From assembly GCF_000828895.1 (NCBI RefSeq), contig NZ_AP014568.1, positions 533,699 to 597,698 of the forward strand: 64,000 nt of DNA. Direction: 5' to 3'. Position 1 is the stretch's first letter, and the number at the start of each line of letters is the position of its first letter. This stretch comes from Serpentinimonas raichei (lineage in GTDB: Bacteria > Pseudomonadota > Gammaproteobacteria > Burkholderiales > Burkholderiaceae_C). This document shows positions 1-8,500 of this stretch, piece by piece. The notes below the pieces were generated by a model. That model saw only the letters and a list, made by a program, of their open reading frames with translations, made no database searches and was not told where the DNA came from. The position numbers and the translations under genes are program-made.

Positions 1-1
1 G

Positions 2-748
2 GAGGCGTTGATCGCCCAACACCGGCCCAAATTCGTCTATCTGGTGCCCACCTTTGGCAACCCCAGCGGCGCGCTGCTGAGCCTGGAGCGGCGCCGCCGC
101 GTGCTGGAGCTGGCGCTGCGCACCCAGACCCTGATCGTAGAAGACGACCCCTACGGCGACCTGTATTTTGACGCCGCTCCACCGCCGAGCCTGCTGGCCT
201 TGAGCGCGGAGCTGCCGGGCAGCCGCGACTGCCTGGTGCACTGCGGCTCGCTGAGCAAGGTGCTCAGCCCGGGGCTGCGCATCGGCTGGCTGGTGGCACC
301 GCCCGAGCTGCTGGCCAAGGCGGTGATGTGCAAGCAGTTCAGCGACGCCCACACCAGCACCTTCGCCCAGGCCACGGCGGCGCAGTACCTGCAAGGCGGC
401 CGCTTGGGTGCCACGCTGGAGCGGGTGCGCCAGGTGTATGCCGAACGCGCGCAAGCCATGGGGGCTGCCTTGCGCAGCGAGCTGGGGGCGGCGCTTGGTT
501 TTGTGCCGCCGCAAGGCGGCTTGTTTATTTGGGCGCGCCTGACCGGCGTGGGCCGCAGCGGGGCCGGCACGGCACTGGCCGACGGCCACGAACTGGCGCA
601 GCGCGCCATCGCCCAGGGCGTGGCTTTTGTGCCGGGGCGGCCCTTTTACGCCAGCGCACCCGACCCGGCCACGCTGCGCCTGAGCTTTGCCACCGTGGGC
701 GTGGAGCGCATCCGCGAAGGGGTGGCGCGGCTGGCGCGGGCGCTCTGA
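2..748 (+). CDS. PLP-dependent aminotransferase, class I/II (5' end cut off by the window)
   Basis: This is the C-terminal part of a fold-type I aminotransferase; the reading frame is open to the window edge, so the true start lies outside. The PLP-binding motif SLSK is visible with its lysine at bases 257-259, followed by LRIGW, and the substrate region PTFGNPSG lies upstream at about bases 46-70. The sequence resembles 2-aminoadipate/multi-substrate aminotransferases and the aminotransferase half of MocR regulators. Which of these it is cannot be decided, because a DNA-binding N-terminus, if present, would be outside the window. The substrate is unknown. Confidence 0.85.
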   Translation, partial: EALIAQHRPKFVYLVPTFGNPSGALLSLERRRRVLELALRTQTLIVEDDPYGDLYFDAAPPPSLLALSAELPGSRDCLVHCGSLSKVLSPGLRIGWLVAPPELLAKAVMCKQFSDAHTSTFAQATAAQYLQGGRLGATLERVRQVYAERAQAMGAALRSELGAALGFVPPQGGLFIWARLTGVGRSGAGTALADGHELAQRAIAQGVAFVPGRPFYASAPDPATLRLSFATVGVERIREGVARLARAL

Positions 749-752
749 GGCG

Positions 753-1319
753 CTAGAACACCCGCACCGCCCACAGCCGCAGCCGCATCCCTGTGCCGGT
801 GGTGAAGCCCACGGTGGGGTGGTGCACACGGCCTTGGGCGTCGATCACCATGAAGGCCGGCACCGAGCGCTGGCCCAGCGCCTGCGCCAGTTCGCCGCGT
901 GCGTCGATCACGCTGTGCCAAGGCAGGCCGCGTTGCTGCTGGTAACGCTGCACCTGCGCGGCGGGGCCCGATTGCATGGCGACCGTGAGCAGCGGCCAGT
1001 CTTGCCCTAGGCGCGTCACGCTGCCTTCCATGGTGCGGCAAATCGGGCACCACTCGGCCCAGACGTAGAGCGCCACCGGTTGCCCCGGGTGGTGCAGCCG
1101 CAGCACATCCAGCGCCTGCTGCAAGCTGCCGTTTTGGGTTTGGCCCGTGGGCAGCAGCCATTGCACCGGCTGCTGCAGGTCGAGCTGGGCCGGCACCGCG
1201 CGCGTCTGCCAGGCTTGCACACCAAAAAACACCGCCAGCAGCAGCGCCACGGTGAACAGGTGCGAGCGCCAGCGCGAGCGCCAAGTGGGTTTGGAGGGTG
1301 GGGTTTGGGGATCGGACAC
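753..1319 (-). CDS. Membrane-anchored thioredoxin-fold protein disulfide oxidoreductase
   Basis: This 188-aa protein has one N-terminal membrane segment (about residues 20-37) and then a periplasmic thioredoxin fold with the redox motif WCPIC and a cis-proline-like segment SVPAF. It resembles the ScsD/TlpA-like thiol oxidoreductases that act on periplasmic disulfides. The start is GTG with no strong Shine-Dalgarno. It is divergent from the persulfide dioxygenase gene, and the shared 127-bp region contains a CsoR-type palindrome, so a link to sulfide or persulfide stress is inferred. It converges on the aminotransferase with a 4-bp gap. Confidence 0.8.
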   Translation of the reverse strand: MSDPQTPPSKPTWRSRWRSHLFTVALLLAVFFGVQAWQTRAVPAQLDLQQPVQWLLPTGQTQNGSLQQALDVLRLHHPGQPVALYVWAEWCPICRTMEGSVTRLGQDWPLLTVAMQSGPAAQVQRYQQQRGLPWHSVIDARGELAQALGQRSVPAFMVIDAQGRVHHPTVGFTTGTGMRLRLWAVRVF

Positions 1320-1351
1320 GGCACGGTTGGGGGTGATTCAAGCCTGCAATG

Positions 1352-1397
1352 ATACCCCTAGGGGGTGCAAGCCACCCTACGGCGGAGACGATATACT
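1352..1397 (+). promoter_or_regulatory. Divergent promoter region with CsoR/CstR-like palindromic operator
   Basis: A perfect 10-bp palindrome CCCCTAGGGG (1355-1364), within ATACCCCTAGGGGGT, lies between two divergent genes. A good -10 element TATACT (1392-1397) faces the dioxygenase, and TATCAT on the minus strand (1349-1354) faces the thioredoxin-like gene. Both -35 elements are weak. AT-flanked C-tract/G-tract palindromes are typical of CsoR-family repressors, whose CstR branch senses persulfides and often controls this enzyme family. No CsoR-family gene is in the window, so the regulator assignment is an inference. Confidence 0.5.
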
Positions 1398-1446
1398 TTT
1401 GTTGCTCGACTACTCCCCCCACACACACACAATGCAAGGCCGTGCC

Positions 1447-2574
1447 ATGAAGCCGATCCAGCTCTTCGACCCCGCTTCCTGCACCTACACCTACGTGTTG
1501 TTTGACCCTGCCTCGCGCGCGGCGCTGATCATTGATCCGGTGCAAGAACAGATCGAGCGCGATCTGGCCACCCTGCATGACTACGGCCTCAATCTGATCT
1601 GGGCCGTCGAGACCCATGCGCATGCCGACCACATCACCAGCGCGGGCCAGTTGGCCGAGCTGGCCGGTGCCCGCATGGCGGCGCCGGCAGGTTGTGGCAT
1701 CGGGACCGCAGGCACGCAGTTGGCGCACGGCGACGTGCTGCGTTTCGGTGCCGAAACCCTGCTGGCTTTGCACACGCCGGGGCATACCGCAGGCAGCATG
1801 AGCTATGTCTGGCGCGAACACGTGTTCACCGGAGACACCTTGCTCATCAACGGTTGCGGCCGCACCGATTTCCAGTCCGGCAGCGCCAACGCCCTCTACC
1901 ACAGCCTGACCCAGGTGCTGTTTGCGCTGCCCGACGGCACCACGGTCTGGCCGGGGCACGATTACCAAGGCCGCAGCCATTCCACCATCGCCCAAGAAAA
2001 GACGGGCAATGCACGGGTGGCGGGCAAGACCGAGGCCGAGTTCGTGGCCATCATGGAGGGTCTGAACCTGCCCAAGCCCCGGCGCATCGACGAAGCGGTG
2101 CCGGCCAACCTGAACTCCGGCATCCGGCAAGATGCCGATGGCGCGCTGCTGATGCAAGCGCGTCCGCCCGCTCCAGCCCACTTGGGCACTTACGCCGGCG
2201 ATGTGTCGCCCCAACTGGCTTGGCAATGGGTGCAGGCCGGGGAGGCGGTGCTGGTGGACGTGCGCACCGATGCCGAGCGCGAGTGGGTGGGTTTTGTGCC
2301 CGGCGCCCAGCCCGTGGCATGGAAACAGTGGCCCGGCATGGCCCCAAACCCGCAGTTTGACGCCGCCATCCGGCAGGCCGCCGCCGGGGGGCACAAGCTG
2401 GTGCTGCTGTGCCGCAGTGGGGTGCGCTCCATCGTCGCGGCCCAGCGCGCCACCGAGCTGGGACTGACGGCCTACAATATCCTCGAAGGCTTTGAGGGCG
2501 ATTTGGATGCCCAGGCGCAGCGCGGGCGCAAAGGCGGCTGGCGCCAGCATGGCTTGCCTTGGCGACAAAACTGA
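1447..2574 (+). CDS. Persulfide dioxygenase-rhodanese fusion (ETHE1-like MBL fold)
   Basis: This 375-aa protein has an N-terminal metallo-beta-lactamase fold with the metal motif HAHADH (residues 57-62) and a GHTxGS segment. A C-terminal rhodanese domain carries the CRSGVR active loop (Cys at about residue 322). The architecture matches bacterial persulfide dioxygenases that oxidize glutathione persulfide to sulfite, with a sulfurtransferase fused on. ATG 1447 was chosen because the family starts at this MKPxQLFDP-like segment. An in-frame ATG at 1432 would add five residues, and the frame stays open much further upstream without homology. It is probably cytosolic and part of sulfide detoxification. 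Confidence 0.85.
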   Translation: MKPIQLFDPASCTYTYVLFDPASRAALIIDPVQEQIERDLATLHDYGLNLIWAVETHAHADHITSAGQLAELAGARMAAPAGCGIGTAGTQLAHGDVLRFGAETLLALHTPGHTAGSMSYVWREHVFTGDTLLINGCGRTDFQSGSANALYHSLTQVLFALPDGTTVWPGHDYQGRSHSTIAQEKTGNARVAGKTEAEFVAIMEGLNLPKPRRIDEAVPANLNSGIRQDADGALLMQARPPAPAHLGTYAGDVSPQLAWQWVQAGEAVLVDVRTDAEREWVGFVPGAQPVAWKQWPGMAPNPQFDAAIRQAAAGGHKLVLLCRSGVRSIVAAQRATELGLTAYNILEGFEGDLDAQAQRGRKGGWRQHGLPWRQN

Positions 2575-2630
2575 GCGCTTGTGAATACCTGAAAAAGCTC
2601 TGCCATCAGCACGCGTGGCATTCACCAATA

Positions 2631-2647
2631 AAAGGAGTTACGCCTTG
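2631..2647 (+). promoter_or_regulatory. Ribosome binding site that decides a TTG start
   Basis: AAAGGAG (2631-2637) ends 7 bases before TTG 2645. This is the best Shine-Dalgarno in the area and argues against the upstream in-frame GTG at 2615, which lacks one and would place the ribosome site inside the coding sequence. Confidence 0.7.
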
Positions 2648-4018
2648 ACCGCACCGACCAAATACCTGCTCGACGAAAGCCAGCTGCCGCGCGCCTGGTA
2701 CAACATCCAGGCCGATCTGCCGCAGCCCGCGCCCGCGGTGCTGCACCCGGGCACCTTGCAGCCGATCGGGCCGGACGATCTGGCGCCGCTGTTTCCGCTG
2801 GAGTTGATCAAGCAAGAGGTGAGCACCGAGCGCGAGATCGAAATCCCCGAGCCGGTGCGCGACATCTACCGCCTCTGGCGCCCGGCCCCGCTGTACCGGG
2901 CGCACCGGCTGGAGCGCGCGCTGGGCACCCCGGCCAAGATCTTCTACAAATACGAGGGCGTGAGCCCCGCCGGCAGCCACAAGCCCAACACCGCCATCCC
3001 GCAGGCGTTTTACAACCAGCAGGCCGGCGTCAAGCGCCTAACGACCGAGACTGGCGCCGGCCAGTGGGGCACGTCGCTGGCCTTTGCCGGCAGCCTGTTT
3101 GATTTGGAAGTGCTGGTGTTCCAGGTGCGCGTGTCCTACGAGCAAAAACCCTATCGCCGCGCCGTGATGGAGACCTACGGCGCACGCTGCGTGGCTTCGC
3201 CCTCGGCCGAGACCGTCTATGGCCGCAGCGTGCTGGCGCAGCGCCCCGATCACCCCGGCAGCCTCGGGATTGCGATTTCCGAAGCGGTGGAACTGGCGGT
3301 GCAACGCGAGGACACCAAGTACGCGCTCGGCTCGGTGCTCAACCACGTGCTGCTGCACCAGACCGTGATCGGGCTGGAAGCGATGCAGCAGTTGCAGATG
3401 GCCGACGCCTGGCCCGATGTGGTGGTGGGCTGCACCGGGGGCGGCTCGAACTTTGCTGGCCTCGCTTTTCCGTTCATGGGCGACGCGCTGCGCGGCGGCC
3501 GCAAGGCGCGCATCGTGGCGGTGGAGCCGGCGGCCTGCCCGTCGCTCACGCGCGGCCGCTACGCCTACGACTTTGGCGACACCGGGCACCTGACGCCCCT
3601 GACCAAGATGCACACCTTGGGCAGCACCTTCACGCCGCCCGGTTTTCATGCCGGGGGCTTGCGCTACCACGGCATGGCGCCGCTGGTGAGCCACTGCAAA
3701 GAGCTGGGTTTGCTCGAAGCCGTGGCCTACACCCAAGGCGAGTGCTTTGCCGCCGGGGTGGCGTTTGCGCGTGCCGAAGGCATCGTGCCCGCGCCCGAGG
3801 CCAACCACGCCGTCAAGGGCGCGATCGAGGAGGCGCTGCGCTGCAAGCGCGAGGGCCGCAGCGAGACGATTTTGTTTGGCCTGTGCGGCCACGGCCACTT
3901 CGACATGGCCTCGTACCAGAAGTACTTTGCCGGCGAGCTCAAGGACGAAGCCTACGACGAGCAGGAGCTCGCCTTGGCGCTGGCCGGGTTGCCCAGCGTA
4001 CCCGGGACTGGGGTTTAA
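2645..4018 (+). CDS. trpB: TrpB2-type tryptophan synthase beta chain-like protein
   Basis: This PLP-dependent beta-replacement enzyme of 457 aa carries the PLP lysine in SPAGSHKPNT (Lys about 113) and the phosphate-binding loop CTGGGSN. The length and the ETGAGQWG and PPGFHAGGLRYHG segments place it in the TrpB2 branch, which joins indole and serine to make tryptophan but generally lacks a tight TrpA partner. No trpA or other trp gene is nearby, so it is a solitary TrpB2, perhaps salvaging indole or acting on another indole-like acceptor. The TTG start is supported by a strong Shine-Dalgarno. It converges on serB, leaving only 3 bp. Confidence 0.85.
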   Translation: MTAPTKYLLDESQLPRAWYNIQADLPQPAPAVLHPGTLQPIGPDDLAPLFPLELIKQEVSTEREIEIPEPVRDIYRLWRPAPLYRAHRLERALGTPAKIFYKYEGVSPAGSHKPNTAIPQAFYNQQAGVKRLTTETGAGQWGTSLAFAGSLFDLEVLVFQVRVSYEQKPYRRAVMETYGARCVASPSAETVYGRSVLAQRPDHPGSLGIAISEAVELAVQREDTKYALGSVLNHVLLHQTVIGLEAMQQLQMADAWPDVVVGCTGGGSNFAGLAFPFMGDALRGGRKARIVAVEPAACPSLTRGRYAYDFGDTGHLTPLTKMHTLGSTFTPPGFHAGGLRYHGMAPLVSHCKELGLLEAVAYTQGECFAAGVAFARAEGIVPAPEANHAVKGAIEEALRCKREGRSETILFGLCGHGHFDMASYQKYFAGELKDEAYDEQELALALAGLPSVPGTGV

Positions 4019-4021
4019 GGT

Positions 4022-4750
4022 TTAGGGCCGCACGACTTCGAGCAGGCGCTCGAGCCCGCCCTGGTTGATCGCCACGTGCGCCTGCGTGCGCACCACCGGC
4101 TTGGCCTGAAAAGCCACCGATAGCCCGGCGGCGGCCATCATGGGCAGGTCGTTGGCGCCGTCGCCCACGGCGATGCACTGCGCCGGCTCCAAGCCCAGCA
4201 GGCTGGCGACCTCGAGCAGGGTGCGGCGCTTTTCGGCGCCGTCGCAGATGTCGCCCCAGCACTGGGGCAGCAAGCGCCCGGTGAGGGCGCCGCAGTGCGG
4301 GCCGCTGCGCAGTTCGAGCACGTTGGCGCGCACGAAGTCGATGCCCAACTCGGCGCGCACGCGCTCGGCAAAAAAAGTGAAGCCCCCCGAGACCAGCAGC
4401 GTTTTGAGCCCGGCGGCGCGGCAGGCGGCCACGAGCTCGGCGGCACCGGGGTTGAGGCGCAGCCGCTCGGTATAGACGCGCTCCATATCGGCCACGGTCA
4501 CGCCCTCGAGCAGCGCCACGCGCCGGCGCAGGCTGTGTTTGAAGTCGGTGATCTCGCCGCGCATGGCGGCTTCGGTGATGGCCGCCACCTCGGCCTTGCG
4601 GCCCACGGCGTCGGCGATCTCGTCCACGCACTCGATGTTGATCAGCGTCGAGTCCATGTCGAAGGCGATCAGTTCGAAATCGCGCAGGCGCAGCGGCGGG
4701 GCAAAACCTTGGACGACAAGGCCGGGGGCGAATTCGGTGGGGGCGGTCAT
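4022..4750 (-). CDS. serB: Phosphoserine phosphatase
   Basis: This 242-aa HAD-family hydrolase performs the last step of serine synthesis, phosphoserine to serine. The catalytic motif DMDST has Asp31 and Asp33, motif II is LLVSGGF, and motif IV is VGDGANDLPM. Lys in the KPVVRTQA region completes the typical SerB layout. It lacks the N-terminal ACT-like domain of E. coli SerB and corresponds to the short betaproteobacterial form. ATG 4750 was chosen because the family's N-terminus begins about 25 residues before the DxD motif; the frame is open upstream without similarity. It sits next to a serine-consuming TrpB2 gene on the opposite strand, which may be coincidence. Confidence 0.92.
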   Translation of the reverse strand: MTAPTEFAPGLVVQGFAPPLRLRDFELIAFDMDSTLINIECVDEIADAVGRKAEVAAITEAAMRGEITDFKHSLRRRVALLEGVTVADMERVYTERLRLNPGAAELVAACRAAGLKTLLVSGGFTFFAERVRAELGIDFVRANVLELRSGPHCGALTGRLLPQCWGDICDGAEKRRTLLEVASLLGLEPAQCIAVGDGANDLPMMAAAGLSVAFQAKPVVRTQAHVAINQGGLERLLEVVRP

Positions 4751-4784
4751 GGATGAATGATTGTGAATCGAATCGAAGGGAATG

Positions 4785-5186
4785 TCACGCATCAAACCAG
4801 TTGGCCACCTGCAAGCCCGGCACACGCCCGAATTCGCGCGTGTTGCGCGTGACCAGGGTGAGGCCATGCGCCAAGGCGATGCCAGCGATGAGGGTGTCGA
4901 TGGGGCCGATGGGGCTGCCTTGGGTTTCGAGCTGGGCGCGGGTGCGGGCGGCCTGTTCGGCGCTTTGGGCGTCAAAGGGGTGAGATTGGAAGCGGTTTTG
5001 CACGGCCTCCAGCTTGAGCAGTTGGGTGTTGGGGTGGGCCGATTTGTAGGCACCGCTGAGCAGTTCCCAGAGCACGGGGGTGCACAGGCGGATGTCGGTA
5101 TCGCGTTGTTGCGCCATGTGCTGGCGCACGGCACCCTGGTCTTTGAAAAAATAAATCAGGATGTTGGTGTCGAGCAGGTAGGGCAT
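4785..5186 (-). CDS. vapC: PIN-domain ribonuclease toxin, VapC family
   Basis: This 133-aa PIN-domain protein has the conserved acidic residues of VapC toxins: Asp6 in LLDTNIL, Glu41 in LWELL, Asp97 in PIDTLIAG and Asn115 in TRNTREF. VapC toxins are Mg-dependent endoribonucleases that cleave tRNA or rRNA when the antitoxin is lost. It lies 9 bp downstream of a small ribbon-helix-helix-like gene, the usual antitoxin-toxin order. The ATG start and the length are normal for the family. The RNA target cannot be read from sequence. Confidence 0.88.
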   Translation of the reverse strand: MPYLLDTNILIYFFKDQGAVRQHMAQQRDTDIRLCTPVLWELLSGAYKSAHPNTQLLKLEAVQNRFQSHPFDAQSAEQAARTRAQLETQGSPIGPIDTLIAGIALAHGLTLVTRNTREFGRVPGLQVANWFDA

Positions 5187-5195
5187 GGTGCGTGT

Positions 5196-5447
5196 TCACC
5201 AGCTTTGTCGGGGCAGGTCGGGCACTTGGCTGGCGCGCAGGGCTTCGAGCGTGGGGAAGTCGTCGTCGCCCTCGGTGCCGAGGGCGTCGAGCTCGGCGTA
5301 GAAGGCGGCCCAGTCGTTGTGTTGGCGGCGCTTTTCGGCGGCCGCAAACTGGGCGAACCATTGACTGAGCGAGAGTTGCTGGCGCGCCGCCGCCGCGCGC
5401 GCCGCTTGCAGGGCTTGGTCTTCTAGGTAAATGGTGACTTGGGCCAT
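5196..5447 (-). CDS. Antitoxin of the VapC-type pair (ribbon-helix-helix-like)
   Basis: This 83-aa protein begins MAQVTIYLED, a beta-strand followed by helices, as in MetJ/Arc ribbon-helix-helix DNA-binding antitoxins. The acidic C-terminus, ending in a Trp, would wrap the toxin. It precedes vapC by 9 bp in the same transcript. A perfect inverted repeat containing the -10 box lies 33 bp upstream, which fits autorepression by the antitoxin or the antitoxin-toxin complex. The fold assignment rests on pattern and context, not a profile search. Confidence 0.75.
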   Translation of the reverse strand: MAQVTIYLEDQALQAARAAAARQQLSLSQWFAQFAAAEKRRQHNDWAAFYAELDALGTEGDDDFPTLEALRASQVPDLPRQSW

Positions 5448-5479
5448 GCTGCACTCCGAATCAAAAAACCATGGTCGAA

Positions 5480-5502
5480 ATTATAAGTGTTGGCCACTTA
5501 TA
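5480..5502 (-). promoter_or_regulatory. Toxin-antitoxin promoter with palindromic operator
   Basis: TATAAGTG (5482-5489) and CACTTATA (5495-5502) form a perfect 8-bp inverted repeat with a 5-bp spacer. Read on the minus strand, it contains a consensus -10 TATAAT (5480-5485), so a bound repressor would block RNA polymerase. No good -35 is seen. The operator also covers the last codons and the TAA stop of mfd (5498-5500), so mfd transcription runs through it. Confidence 0.65.
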
Positions 5503-8500
5503 CGCTAGGGGTCTGAGACACGGCCAGCGGCGGCCCGAGCGCGCGCAGCACGTCGCGCACCAGTTGCGCCCGGTCTTTGGCTTCGGGCAGGGCGCGTTCG
5601 ATGCGCAGCTTGTCGTTGCCGGCCAGTTTGATGTGGCGGTTTTTTTGCACCAGTTCGATGATGCGCTGCGGCTCGATGGGCGGGTTGGGCTTGAAACTGA
5701 TCAGGATCAGGCCCGGTGTGGCATCGACTTTTTGCACGCCGTAGGGGGCGGCGAGCACGCGCAGGCGGTGCACGTCGATCAGGGTCTGGGTGGGCGCGGG
5801 CAGCTTGCCGAAGCGGTCCACGATTTCTTCGAGCAGGGTGTCGATCTGCGCGCTGGTCTTGGCGCTGGCGAGCTTTTTGTACAGGCTCAGGCGCAGGTGC
5901 ACGTCGCCGCAGTAGTCGTTGGGCAGCAGGGCCGGGGCGTGCAGGTTGATGTCGGTGGTGGCGCCCAGGGGGCTGAGCAGGTCGGGTTCGCGCCCGGCCT
6001 TGAGCGCATCGACGGCTTCGGCCAGCATCTCGTGGTAGAGCTGAAAACCGACTTCGAGCATGTTGCCGCTCTGGTTTTCGCCCAGCACCTCGCCCGCGCC
6101 ACGGATTTCGAGGTCGTGCATGGCGAGGTAAAAACCGCTGCCCAGCGCCTCCATCTGCCCGATGGCTTCCAGCCGCTGCTGCGCCGCTTTGCTTAAGCTG
6201 TCGATCTCGGGCACCATCAGGTAGGCGTAGGCTTGGTGGTGGCTGCGCCCGACGCGGCCGCGCAACTGGTGCAACTGCGCCAGCCCAAACTTGTCGGCGC
6301 GGCTGATGAGGATGGTGTTGGCGCTGGGCACGTCGATGCCGGTTTCGATGATGGTCGAGCACAGCAGCAGGTTGTGGCGCTGGGCCACGAAGTCGCGCAT
6401 CACGCGCTCGAGTTCGCGTTCGGGCATCTGGCCGTGGGCGATGGCGATGCGCGCCTCGGGCAGCAGCTCGGCCAGTTGGCTGCGGCGGTTTTCGATGGTT
6501 TCGACTTCGTTGTGCAAAAAATAGACCTGCCCGCCGCGCATCAGCTCGCGCAGCACCGCTTCGCGGATCACGCCCTTGCCCTCGTTTCGCACAAAGGTTT
6601 TGATGGACAGGCGGCGCTGCGGCGCGGTGGCGATCACGCTCAGGTCGCGCAGCCCTTCCAGCGCCAGCCCGAGGGTGCGCGGGATCGGGGTGGCGGTGAG
6701 GGTGAGCACATCGACTTCGGCGCGCAGCGCTTTCATGGCCTCTTTGTGGCGCACGCCGAAGCGGTGTTCCTCGTCGATGATGAGCAGGCCGAGGTTTTTG
6801 AACTGGGTTTTTTCGCTCAAGAGCTTGTGCGTGCCGACCACGATGTCCACCGTGCCGGCGCGGATGCCTTGCAGGGCGGCGCTGATTTCGCGCGCGCTGC
6901 GAAAGCGGCTCATTTCGGCGATTTTTACCGGCCAGTTGGAAAAGCGGTCTTGCAGCGTTTGGTAGTGCTGCTCGGCCAGCAGGGTGGTGGGGGCCAAAAA
7001 GGCGACTTGTTTGCCGCCGCTGACGGCCACGAAGGCGGCGCGCAGGGCGACTTCGGTCTTGCCAAAGCCGACGTCGCCGCAGACCAGCCGGTCCATCGGG
7101 CGCGGGCTGATGAGGTCCTGGATGACGGCGTGGATGGCGGCTTTTTGGTCGGGCGTTTCTTCGAAGCCAAAGTCGTTGGCGAAGGCCTCGTAGTCTTGCG
7201 CCGGAAAGCGAAAGGCGTGGCCCTCGCGCGCGGCGCGGCGGGCGTAGAGGTTGAGCAGCTCGGCGGCGGCGTCGCGCACCTGTTCGGCGGCCTTGCGCCG
7301 GGCCTTGTCCCACTGGCCGGAACCCAAGCGGTGCAGCGGCGCTTCGTCGGCGCTCACGCCGGTGTAGCGGCTGATGAGCTGCAACTGGCTCACCGGCACG
7401 TAGAGCACCGCTGCGCTGGCGTATTCGAGGTGCAAAAACTCTTGCAGCGCGGGGCTGCCGTCGGCCGTTTTTTCGCCCAGATCGAGGTTGACCAGGCCCC
7501 GGTAGCGGCCGATGCCGTGCTGGCTGTGCACCACGGGGTCGCCGAGTTGGAGTTCGCTCAGGTCTTTGATCAGCGCTTCGACGTCGCTGACCTGCTCCTG
7601 TTTTTTGCGCCGCCGCGTGCCGGGTGCGGTGGCAAAGAGCTCGGTCTCGGTGACGAAGTCGATGCCGGTGGGTAGCCAGGCAAAGCCGCTGGCCAGCGCG
7701 GCGGTGGCCAGGCCGACGGGGGCCGGGCTGGTTTGGAAGGCGGCCAGCGAGTCGAACAGCGGCGGATTCAGGCCGCTGGCGCGCAGGAAGTCGAGCAGGC
7801 TGGCGCGCCGGCCCTCGCTCTCGGCCAGCAGCAGGGCGCGCCGGGGGCTGTGCTTTAGCAGCCTGTCGGACCTAGGGATAGTCGGCTGCAAATCGACCGC
7901 AGCGGCCCATTTTGCACCGTCTTCTGGCCCCATAGCCGGGCTATGGGGCGGCGAACCCGGCGCAAACTGTTCTCGCTGGGGCCGATTTTCGCTCTCGACG
8001 CCCCAAGTCCGACAGGCTGCCAGATGGGCCTTGAGGCGCTCCAGCGGGTCGGTGGCGGCGCGCTGGGCCGCGAGGTCGGGCAGGGTCTGCGCCCAGGCGC
8101 TGCTCGGGTCTGGCTGCTCAGATTCCTTGGCCGGTCGCAGCGCCAGTTGCGCCAGCGCCTTGGCCGCCACATAAAAGCCTTCGGCGTCGAGGAACAGCAG
8201 TTCGGGCGGCAGCGGTGGGCGCTCCGGGTCGCCAAGGGCGAGGCGGTAGCGCTCGCGCGTGTCGAGCGCAAAGCGCTGGAAGGCGGGTTCGAGCTCGCCG
8301 TGCAGCACCAGCGTGGTGGCGCTGCCGAGGTAATCGAACACGGTGGCGGTGGCGTCGAAAAACAGCGGCAGGTAGTACTCGATGCCGGCGCTGGCCACGC
8401 CGTTGCCCATGTCTTTGTAGAGGCGGCTGCGGCTCGGGTCGCCTTCGAGCAGTTCGCGCCAGCGCGCACGAAACTGGCTGCGTGCGGCTTCGTCGAGCGG

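Noticed and set aside
1419..1431. CA dinucleotide run before the persulfide dioxygenase gene as a phase-variation switch
   Set aside because: Only about five CA units, upstream of the start codon and not in the coding frame; too short to argue for switching.
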